Shown here piece after piece: positions 1 through 6,837 of a stretch of DNA of 64,000 bases. Source of the stretch: Pyrus communis (taxonomy: Eukaryota > Streptophyta > Magnoliopsida > Rosales > Rosaceae); the NCBI RefSeq assembly GCF_963583255.1, contig NC_084805.1, positions 9,106,827-9,170,826 on the forward strand, written 5' to 3'. Numbering within the stretch: position 1 is the stretch's first letter; every line of letters starts with the position of its first letter. The translations under genes and the position numbers were made by a program. The notes under the pieces were generated by a model, which searched no databases, had not been told where the DNA came from, and saw nothing but the letters and a program-made list of their open reading frames with translations.

Positions 1-49
1 TGTGTGAATAGATAAAGCCATCTAGAAATAAGGTTTTTTTAGGCCCCCT
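1..49 (-). mobile_element. Continuation of partial LTR H, beyond element A
   Basis: Left flank of element A. It ends with CCCCT (45-49), the target duplication repeated at 8783-8787. It therefore joins the minus-strand LTR piece 8783-9026 and continues off the left edge. Nothing else can be read in 49 bases. Confidence 0.6.
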
Positions 50-539
50 TGATAGGAGCATATTCATGCGACTTAAATAGCTTGTTCTCGTACATTTACG
101 TTATGTTTCTTTAGTTATTTTAGTACTTTAAGCTATTTTCGTGTGTTTGTAGGTCCAAAGGGCTAAAGGAGCAAAAAGATGCATTTTGGAGACTTTTGGA
201 GCACTTTTGGGCTAAGGACGGATAGCTTATGCTTGAAGCCAAAGTGTTGGACGAAATTGAAGACCTAATTGGAGCCAAAGTGTTGGAACCTTGTTCTCTT
301 TAGTTTTAGGACATTTAAACCTTTCCTAATCCCAATCATGCCATGCATAACACACATCCATTCTAACACATTGTCATTGAACATGCATTTCCTTCATTAG
401 TTAACCCACATGCACTTATCACTTATCATCACCACATATCATATCACTTAATCACTTATCACTTATCATCACCACTTAACCACTTATCATATCATAACCA
501 CATATCATATCACTTATCACTTATCACTTATCACTTAAC

Positions 540-715
540 ATAACATCCACCTACTTTACCTACAACATCCACTTCACCTACAACATCCACCTACTTCACC
601 TACAACATCCACCCACTTCACCTACAACATCCACCTACTTCACCTACAACATCCACTTCACCTACAACATCCACCTACTTCACCTACAACATCCACCTAC
701 TTCACCTACAAATGA
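540..715 (+). repeat. Tandem repeat in U3 of element A
   Basis: About eight imperfect units of the form ACATCCACCTACTTCACCTAC, some lacking one CTACTTCAC step, preceded at 410-540 by variants of CACTTATCAT. The same array recurs at 7328-7503 and, reversed, at about 59683-59831 in A2. It lies just upstream of the TATA box, so copy-number changes would alter U3 spacing. Confidence 0.85.
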
Positions 716-742
716 CATAGCCATATGTTCCCTCCACTACTC

Positions 743-751
743 CTATAAATA
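743..751 (+). promoter_or_regulatory. TATA box of the element A LTR
   Basis: CTATAAATA lies after the U3 repeats. The equivalent sequence is at 16158-16166 in B, near 28609 in D and near 47977 in C. Transcription would begin about 30 bases downstream. Confidence 0.7.
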
Positions 752-955
752 CCCTTGCATTCATTCATTCATAAACATCTCATTTCATACACAACACACC
801 ACAAACACATCCCTTTCTCTCTTAGCCGTGAGTCTCCCTTAGAATCCAAAAACCATCTTTCCATTTCCATCACTCCTCACTCCATTCCACACTTCCATTC
901 CCCCAAACCAACTATCCTTAGACCTTATGCTACAATAAAGAGGAAGAGAAGAGGG

Positions 956-1001
956 CCTAAACGTTCATACAATTCAAGTTTGAGTTGTTGGAATGTTTAG
1001 G
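956..1001 (+). other. Conserved LTR hairpin 1
   Basis: Starts CCTAAACGTTCATACAATTC and ends TTGGAATGTTTAGG. The two 22-base arms pair with about four mismatches or wobbles. It recurs at 7744-7789, near 48238 in C, and on the minus strand in most solo LTRs. Several LTRs carry it twice in tandem (around 16424 and 16539 in B). It lies about 200 bases after the TATA box, so it would be in the transcript. Confidence 0.6.
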
Positions 1002-1237
1002 TGTTTCTTTGATTTCAATGTTTAATTTTAATTCTCTTTGTTTTGTATGAGGAACTAAACCCCCCCTTAGCTAGGGGGTGATTCGAAATATATGTTTATG
1101 CTTGCATTTTGATTTGATTACTTCTAATTGCATTTCATAAGTTGTTGATTCAATTTGTTTAACCGTTTGATTGATAACTTATTTATGTATGTTTATTAAG
1201 AATGCGCGCTTAATTTTCATGCATGAATATGACGCTA

Positions 1238-1279
1238 GAATATAAGTGATTTTCACCTAATCGTTATGAACTTATATTC
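1238..1279 (+). other. Conserved LTR hairpin 2 (covarying 42-nt stem-loop)
   Basis: GAATATAAGT (1238-1247) pairs perfectly with ACTTATATTC (1270-1279) around a loop containing TTTCACCTAATCG. B has the same stem at 16804-16845. C keeps the 42-base span and the loop motif at 48537-48578 but uses GTTTATAAAC on both sides, so four base pairs have changed with pairing kept. Confidence 0.65.
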
Positions 1280-1903
1280 ACAAGTAGTGGAGGTTGCTTA
1301 TAAACAATCGCGTTAAATGAATTATTGGCACGAGTTTCATGCTCATCATAGTAACGAATGCCTCGTCAACACTTATAGTTTTCATAATGCTTAATGATCT
1401 TTGATTGTATCTTTATTGTGCTGTTCACGTAAAGGACTTTTGGAGAATGTTGTGAATTGCGTTGCGCTAACCCATCCAATTCATTAACTTAAGGAAAACT
1501 TGACGGTTAATTTAAGCGGACCTAATTAACCCGGGGTGATGAGTTTCATAATTTATTGAAATGCAATTGGAAATCTTTTTATTATGCAAGTGTAACATAT
1601 GTGGAGATAACCCCCTTAGCTATTCTATCATCCATTCATTCCATTTCATAAATTTCATATTTACATTCTGTCTAGTTTATTAACTTGTTTCGTTATTTCA
1701 ATTTTCGTAAAAACCTCAATCCCCCTTTTGCTTTAATGTTCATTTTAGTTAGAATTCAATTTAGTTTGTGTTTTTAAAGCATTTTGAGTTTTTGGTTTGT
1801 CTTAGTGTTTTAAACTTTAATTTTGCATTCTTTGAGTCTAGTTTAGTGTTTTAAACTTTATTTTATGTTTTTGAGTCAGTTTCCAAGAGATTTGCAATCC
1901 CTC

Positions 1904-2037
1904 CTAATCCCCGGTCCAGAACGATCCCTACTTATACTTATACTACAATTGTCAAAAAGAGGGTTTAATTTGTGCGCATATAATTCTCGCACCAAATTTT
2001 GGCGCCGTTGCCGGGGATTAGAAAATTTGCTAATCCC
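1904..2037 (+). promoter_or_regulatory. U5-PBS-leader alternative pairing region of element A
   Basis: U5 CTAATCCCCGG (1904-1914) is a perfect complement of CCGGGGATTAG (2011-2021), which covers the 3' end of the PBS. The leader segment CTAATCCC (2030-2037) is a perfect complement of GGGATTAG (2014-2021). The two pairings exclude each other. The arrangement recurs in B (17724-17734, 17830-17840, 17849-17856) and C (49287-49296, 49394-49405, 49412-49420), and with changed bases in E and F. Confidence 0.6.
2000..2018 (+). other. Primer-binding site, tRNA-Asp type (element A)
   Basis: TGGCGCCGTTGCCGGGGAT, five bases after the LTR end, is the reverse complement of the 3' end of plant tRNA-Asp(GTC) including the CCA tail. 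Athila elements commonly use this primer. Confidence 0.9.
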
Positions 2038-2106
2038 TTGGATTGTTTGTTTCTGTATTGTCTTTTAGATTTAGTTTTTATTTGTGTTTTGTTTGTTAAG
2101 AACAAC

Positions 2107-3024
2107 ATGGCACTTGATAACGCTTCTCTTTTGTCACAGCTCATGGAAAGGTCCCAAATGCAAAGAGTTGATATATCTAATCTTCAATCAAGGAATAACG
2201 TGTTTTCCAATACTTACAATTCGGATTGGAGTGATCATTCAAACTCTATGTGGTGGGAACCTCAAAATGCTCAACAAGGAGGATATTGGCAGCCACCACA
2301 ACCTCATATTCAATATGCCCAACCAAATTTAAGTTCGTCAATAGATTATAATCAAAAGCTTAACGAATTAATTTGTTTGGTGCAGGGCTCACAAAATCAA
2401 GACAATGAGGCTCGACAAGAAGACAAAAGGTTGGATCACTTGGAAAAGCAAATTGGGCAGATAGCGGAGTTCGTAGGACAATTTTGCGACCAAGGCAAAC
2501 TCCCTAGTTCAACCATTGTAAATCCGAAGGGAGGATTTGAAGCACCTTTGCCGGAAGCACTTATTGCTCCTACGCCATCTAATTCAAGTAAGGTTGTTCC
2601 AATTAGTTCTAACCCCATTCCACCTAATATCCCTATTCCTTGCAGGTTCATGAATTCCAAGGAAGAAGAAAGTGAAAAAGACATCTTGGAAGACCTTCCA
2701 AAGGTGCAAAGTAGGGAATTTCATGCATTCATCAAAGGGGATATACTTGAGACAACAATGCCCAAAGAATTTGATGACATTGGACAAGTCATAACCATCA
2801 CATGCAATCTGGCCAAGTCCAATATCCCTGAAACTTTCAAAGGAGTGGTGTTTGTCATTGAGTTCTTGTCAGACAAAACAAGTAAGTCATTTTTTTCAAA
2901 TTCCATTACATTTTATACTAACTTGTTGTTTTTTATGAATCAGGCACCTACATTAGAATTCAAACCAATGCCGGTTCACTTCAAGTATCACCTTCCATTC
3001 AAGGACCAATTCCATGCCGTTTGA
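2107..3024 (+). CDS. Truncated gag-like protein of element A (305 aa)
   Basis: An open frame from ATG at 2107; the frame is also open further upstream, but that part overlaps the PBS and is not expected to be translated. Residues from about 30 to 185 match the part of gag that follows the zinc knuckle in element C: a glutamine- and proline-rich stretch, then the block [13 protein letters not shown] and the ESEKDILE segment. The N-terminal matrix/capsid-like half and the zinc knuckle are missing. After about residue 200 similarity drops, and the end is a diverged piece of the linker between protease and RT (APTLEFKPMPVHFKY against [15 protein letters not shown] in the C-family copy at 40502-43996). 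It is a deletion product kept as one open frame. It may bind wild-type Gag or be inert. Confidence 0.5.
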   Translation: MALDNASLLSQLMERSQMQRVDISNLQSRNNVFSNTYNSDWSDHSNSMWWEPQNAQQGGYWQPPQPHIQYAQPNLSSSIDYNQKLNELICLVQGSQNQDNEARQEDKRLDHLEKQIGQIAEFVGQFCDQGKLPSSTIVNPKGGFEAPLPEALIAPTPSNSSKVVPISSNPIPPNIPIPCRFMNSKEEESEKDILEDLPKVQSREFHAFIKGDILETTMPKEFDDIGQVITITCNLAKSNIPETFKGVVFVIEFLSDKTSKSFFSNSITFYTNLLFFMNQAPTLEFKPMPVHFKYHLPFKDQFHAV

Positions 3025-3036
3025 TTTTATTTATGT

Positions 3037-3080
3037 TAAAAAAAAAAAAATAAAATAAAATAATAATAATAATAATAAAA
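3037..3080 (+). repeat. A-rich simple repeat
   Basis: A poly-A run (about 3038-3050), then TAAAA units and six TAA units. It marks the seam between the gag-like remnant and the antisense-gene block. Element B has a 27-base poly-A at the same seam (18044-18070). Confidence 0.85.
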
Positions 3081-3091
3081 GTGGCGAGGCT

Positions 3092-3769
3092 TCACAAAGG
3101 TTGTTTACTTAAAGACCCACTACGTGGCAAAACTCTTGAAGCGGAAGGCATCGAGACGGAAGGCATCGGGGCAGAAGACATAGGAGCGGAAGGCATCGGA
3201 GATAGAGGCATCGAAGATAGAGCATTCGAGGCCTCAATACTTGGCCAAACGCTGGATGATCCAGGAAAAAGGTGCCTCTGGAGGAAAGACGAAAACCTTT
3301 GACGGTCACTTTGAATCCGACCTTCAGACTCTTGCAGTTCATCAAGCTTCCTCTTCATGCCCGTCGAATAGTTGTTGGCAAGCACGTGCAAACTTCTATT
3401 CTCATGCTTAAGCAGTTTGATCTCCTGTTTAAGACTTTCCACCTCTGCCATCAATGATTCCACCTGACGGGAGCGGGCAAGCAGGCGTTGGCCCATGTTG
3501 GACACAGAACTCGCACACTGAACACTAAGTGCGAGGGACTCTTGAACGGCCAACTCATCGGACCGTCCTGACAGCAGCCTACTATCTTTTGGAGTGAGGA
3601 GGTTCCTAGCTACTATTGTAGCTATTGTGGCGTCCTGCATCACGGAGTCTTCACCTGTGAGAGGACCATTAGAAGATAAGAAAGAAGGGCGCCATACGTT
3701 ACCTTGACGCGGCGCGGCCGTATCACTGCTGAGACTCAATTCTAAGCTAAGGTTCGATGGGTTTGCCAT
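3092..3769 (-). CDS. Antisense ORF of element A: EAR-like, coiled-coil protein (225 aa)
   Basis: Runs opposite to the element. Residues 1-15 contain LSLELSL, an LxLxL (EAR-type) pattern that in plant repressors binds TOPLESS co-repressors. Residues 20-90 are conserved but unrecognised (NVWRPSFLSSNGP). About 92-150 is a likely coiled coil (VESLMAEVESLKQEI, then KRKLDELQESEGRI). The C-terminus from about 185 is a low-complexity tail of PMPSA-like repeats. No zinc finger, membrane segment or enzyme motif is visible. A TATA box lies on the same strand at 3881-3890, about 112 bases before the ATG, and AATAAA lies about 60 bases after the stop (3026-3031). Intact homologues: B 18118-18834 and A2 from 63398. 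The function is unknown; a nuclear regulatory role is inference. Confidence 0.75.
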   Translation of the reverse strand: MANPSNLSLELSLSSDTAAPRQGNVWRPSFLSSNGPLTGEDSVMQDATIATIVARNLLTPKDSRLLSGRSDELAVQESLALSVQCASSVSNMGQRLLARSRQVESLMAEVESLKQEIKLLKHENRSLHVLANNYSTGMKRKLDELQESEGRIQSDRQRFSSFLQRHLFPGSSSVWPSIEASNALSSMPLSPMPSAPMSSAPMPSVSMPSASRVLPRSGSLSKQPL

Positions 3770-4357
3770 TTTTCAAAAGTGTTCAAAGAGATGGGGTGGA
3801 TGGAGTTAATTCTCAAAGGGCCGGAGTCGATTTTCAAGAATGGGAATTCTTCAGAGTGTGTTTGTTGTGGTGATCGATAGCTCTATAAGAAGCCAAGGCG
3901 ACGCGTCCACCAATTCGAAAAGCCGGAATTTCCGGCGTAATTTAGGCGACGCGTTCTCTGCTTTTCAGAAGACGCGTTCAACTTTGTCAAAAGATTTCTG
4001 ACAAAGCTGAAAACACGTGGAGGCCATCATCGCAACTACACATCTTTAGCCGACAAAGCGCAAAGTTCGACGACGCTTTCTCTGCTTTTCAGAAGACGTG
4101 TGCAGCTTTGTCAAAAGGAGCCGCATCTGCACTACCACGTGTCGTTCAGAAAGCGAAGGGGCGTCGTTCAGAAATCGAAGGGGCGCCTGCTCAGAAATCG
4201 AAGAGGCGTATTCAAAGATCGAAGAGGCACCACTATTTCAAAAAGCCGGATTTGCGGGATCAAAACGTTTGTCGACAAGGGTAAAAGGTACCACCACTTG
4301 ATATTATCTCTATATATGTCGACCTTCGTCTTTTATGGCAGGGCAAACCTGAAGAAA
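3770..4357. promoter_or_regulatory. Divergent promoter-like block of element A
   Basis: On the minus strand a TATA box (TCTTATAGAG, 3881-3890) serves the antisense gene. On the plus strand CTATATATG (4310-4318) lies 40 bases before an ATG at 4358. Between them are two G-boxes (CACGTG at 4014-4019 and 4136-4141), a direct duplication of about 45 bases spaced 121 bases apart (about 3951 and 4072, each with CTCTGCTTTTCAGAAGACG), an inverted pair CTTTGTCA/TGACAAAG and a 22-bp repeat array at 4141-4228. The block is much more GC-rich than its surroundings. Equivalent blocks are at 18835-19412 and 62806-63397. Confidence 0.6.
4141..4228 (+). repeat. 22-bp tandem array (4 units)
   Basis: Units of 21-23 bases built on GTTCAGAAATCGAAGGGGC. 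There are four here, five in B (19205-19316) and about four in A2 (62932-63020). The array lies 80-170 bases upstream of the plus-strand TATA box, where an enhancer array would sit. Confidence 0.8.
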
Positions 4358-4627
4358 ATGCCCAACTCTCTCTCACCTCTGAGGGCGCACTCCCAGCAAA
4401 GCCTTTCGAAATACTCAATTCTTTCTTCTTCCCCAAAGATGATACCAGATGCCTGGAGTACATATGACCCAGGAGGAAACGGCAGATTGAAGCATGTGCT
4501 GATTCATTCACCGCTTCTTCAAAGCAAAGGTATCTCATATCATCAAGGTCAAAAGCAAAAATATCTCATATCATGCTCTTTCCCTGTCTTTTTCTTTGTC
4601 CTTGTTCTTACTTGCATGGCAAAGTAA
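4358..4627 (+). CDS. Small sense ORF downstream of the divergent TATA box (89 aa, doubtful)
   Basis: ATG at 4358, 40 bases after CTATATATG. The first 41 residues (starting MPNSLSPLRAHSQ) are shared by A, B and A2. After that B (19413-19754) is in another frame because of small indels, while A and A2 share a hydrophobic C-terminus. The lack of a conserved frame suggests a transcribed leader rather than a protein. No family is recognised. A frame open further upstream (from 4100) crosses the repeat array and TATA box and is not supported. Confidence 0.25.
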   Translation: MPNSLSPLRAHSQQSLSKYSILSSSPKMIPDAWSTYDPGGNGRLKHVLIHSPLLQSKGISYHQGQKQKYLISCSFPVFFFVLVLTCMAK

Positions 4628-5085
4628 AAGAAGCAATCAGCCGGCACTTGGAGTCAGTCTACCGATCTGGAGCCAACTGCCTGGAATTTATTCCTGATTG
4701 CTTACCTAGCGTTGCTCTCGAGTAGTCATCTTCAACGGTTGTTACACTTCCAGAGAAGGGACCACTCCTGCAAAGATTGAACAAAGAAACAGATAACAGG
4801 AGGAAGCTCAGACCTTCGGGGGAAACCAAAAGAACCATCCTGCTGCCCAGTTCAAGAAGTAGCACAAAGGAAAATCAACGATGGGCAGAAACCAGTTCAA
4901 GAGTAAGCCTGTGGAATCACAAAGATCAAAGCCTCAATGCAATCACCAAGGAGAAGAGGGAATTTACACTCCATAACCAGATTTGCGTCCCTAAACTCTT
5001 CTCTTTGTTAATTACATTATGCCATGTTTAATATGTTTAGTTGCTTTTTGTGTGTTTACTTATGTTTTGTGTGAATCTATGCTTA

Positions 5086-5123
5086 AAACATTGAGGACAA
5101 TGTTTGATTTAAGTGTGGGGGGG
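5086..5123 (+). other. Hairpin followed by PPT-like G-run (element A)
   Basis: AAACATTG-AGGA-CAATGTTT (5086-5105) is a perfect 8-bp stem with a 4-base loop. AAGTGTG plus a G-run (5111-5123) follows and copies the polypurine tract next to the 3' LTR. Equivalents: 20264-20301 (B), 55245-55282 (C), 40256-40293 (C-family fragment, minus), 62040-62077 (A2, minus) and 45532-45578 (fragment). Confidence 0.7.
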
Positions 5124-5961
5124 TAACTAAAGTGTTTTGATGCAAATTCGTAGGGTTTTATCCACCATCACTTCTAATGTTGTTCCTTGCTATTTTAAGG
5201 TGTTTTAAAGTTGTTTTAGAGTGTTTTAGTGTGTTTTGTTTTATAATTCGAAAATCCCATAAAAATTTGAAAAATTGTTTTGAAAAACCCAAAAAGAGTT
5301 GTTTTAAAGTTGTTTTTGTGTGTGTGTTTGTGTCTTAGGGTACCTTCCAACACAACGATAAGGATTTGGTTTATAATTGCATGACGGTTAGAAAGAGTTA
5401 TAAACATAGAGAAAAGTTTGATTTACTCTTGGTATATGCTTGGTTATGGTTATAATGTATGACTTCACATGCAATCATAAAAGAAAAAAAAATTCGTTTT
5501 TGTAACATGCTTGAAGGAAGAAACTCAAACAAACGCTACATCCCTGTGAGACTCGAGCCATTACTTTCTTTGGAGAGTTATTTTCTGTGATTCTTTATTT
5601 TCTAAAGTTGTTGCATGATCTCATTATTCCTTGCTTGGTTGCTACTTAGAATGCAATTGTATCATGATAGAACTAAATGCTAGAACTCATGCCCATTTCA
5701 TTCAAAGCACGTTATTGATTTGCATAACACATATTCAAGAAGAAGTTGTGTAGTGACCACCACCATAGCCAAATAGCCTTACTTCCCATACTTCATATAT
5801 GTTGTAAGTTTTAACCCCGTTGAGCCTTGTTTAGCCTTTATTCTTTGTTTACCCACATTTTCCTCACCTAGCCTAGTTTAGGACAATCCCCACCCTTGTT
5901 CTTAAAAGATAGTGAGCATGACTTAATTGAATTCCTTTTGAGTTACATTATGAAAGAAAAT

Positions 5962-5972
5962 AAGTGTGGGGG
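5962..5972 (+). other. Second PPT-like motif (element A)
   Basis: AAGTGTGGGGG, about 870 bases upstream of the 3' LTR. Equivalents are at 21126-21136 (B), 56084-56094 (C), 39444-39454 (minus) and 61191-61201 (minus). Confidence 0.6.
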
Positions 5973-6002
5973 AGAGAATGTTTAAGTGTTGATGTTTTGA
6001 GA

Positions 6003-6085
6003 TTCAAAAGAAAAGAAAAAAAAAAAGAGAAAAGAAAGAAAGAAAGAAAAAAAAAAAGAGCTTGAAAAAAAAAAAAAAAAAAAAA
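6003..6085 (+). repeat. Purine-rich simple repeat
   Basis: A run of A with interspersed G (AAAGAAAGAAAG type) and a long A stretch near 6064-6084. Similar low-complexity stretches lie at the same place in the other elements (about 21185-21240, 56140-56165, and reversed at 39366-39400 and 61070-61160). Confidence 0.85.
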
Positions 6086-6822
6086 TGAAAGAATAAGTGA
6101 TTGAAGAAAGGTTCCAAAACACCAATTCTGGGCGTAAATTGTCTAAATTCTCCCTTTTTGTTCAAAAGTTGAGTTTTCATTCAAAAGTGAATTCTAAGTT
6201 GATTCAAATGCTTTGCTCACTATTTCTTTAAAAACCTTTGTTTTCCATATCCCTTCTTTGTTATCCACATACCCCAAGCCCCGTTACAACCCTTGACTTC
6301 TATCTTCAGTGTTGTGTATTTCAATTTGTGGAGTTTGAACTTGGTATGAGCATATGGTATCACTGGTTCTCGCGTCTAAGTAGTAGCATTCCATTCATGA
6401 GATCATATCTAAACATGCTTATTAACTCCAGAAATTGCTTCCTTTGAAATACATATATGTGAGTGTTCGTTTTTATGATTACATCAATCTTCTCACATAT
6501 AACTAGTTTAGGGTGTGTAGTCAGAAAATCTGTGTGAAAAACGAGAGCATATCTTGTAAGGAATTGAGCAAATTCTCTAAGGCATGTTACTACATTCAAA
6601 ATATAGTTTTAAATGCTTAATTGTGAATTAGTATGTGGTGACTATGATTAAGAATGTACTTAAGTGTCAAGATGGCTAAAATCTGTGGGAATAATGATTT
6701 TTAACTTGTCTTGTGCATTGGAAATCCGTGAGACGATTGTTGGAAGGTGTAGGTTGTGTTTTGTTCGTTTTGTCTAGTTTCGTGTTCTTTTGTTTTGTTT
6801 TGCTCGAGGACTAGCAAAAGAT

Positions 6823-6837
6823 AAGTGTGGGGGTATT
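6823..6837 (+). other. Polypurine tract of element A
   Basis: AAGTGTGGGGGTATT directly abuts the 3' LTR, the expected position of the plus-strand primer. Confidence 0.75.

Larger units (their letters stand above)
50..1994 (+). repeat. 5' LTR of element A
   Basis: Starts TGATAGG and ends GCACCA; the same sequence returns at 6838-8782. Layout: U3 (50 to about 770) with simple repeats; TATA box at 743-751; then an R/U5 region holding two or three hairpins (956-1001, about 1063-1079, 1238-1279) and the U5 segment CTAATCCCCGG (1904-1914), which is complementary to the PBS region. Open frames inside (for example 755-1000) start upstream of the expected cap site and look incidental. Confidence 0.93.
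4628..6837 (+). other. 3' non-coding region of element A
   Basis: No long frame. It is related to the region after pol in element C (55037-56939): a shared AGATTTGCGT segment near 4980, the hairpin plus G-run at 5086-5123, a second AAGTGTGGGGG at 5962-5972 and the polypurine tract at the end. A purine-rich simple repeat occupies about 6003-6085. There is no env-like frame. Confidence 0.75.

Noticed and set aside
755..1000. 81-codon frame in the A LTR ending KRSYNSSLSCWNV
   Set aside because: Its ATG lies a few bases after the TATA box, before the likely cap site, and other families lack an equivalent start. The conserved end is explained by the hairpin at 956-1001.
2882..2943. A perfect-looking 62-base intron (GTAAGT donor, TACTAAC branch, ATCAG acceptor) in the gag-like frame of element A
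   Set aside because: The second half, including TACTAAC and the acceptor, aligns with the coding linker before RT ([14 protein letters not shown]) in C, and the downstream sequence is in the correct unspliced frame. The signals are a by-product of coding sequence.
4141..4228. CRISPR-like array
   Set aside because: Units are directly adjacent, without spacers, and the DNA is plant nuclear. It is a promoter-type tandem repeat.
4100..4627. 175-codon reading of the sense frame starting upstream of the 22-bp array (and 225 codons in A2)
   Set aside because: It runs through the repeat array, a G-box edge and the TATA box, and B does not keep the frame.
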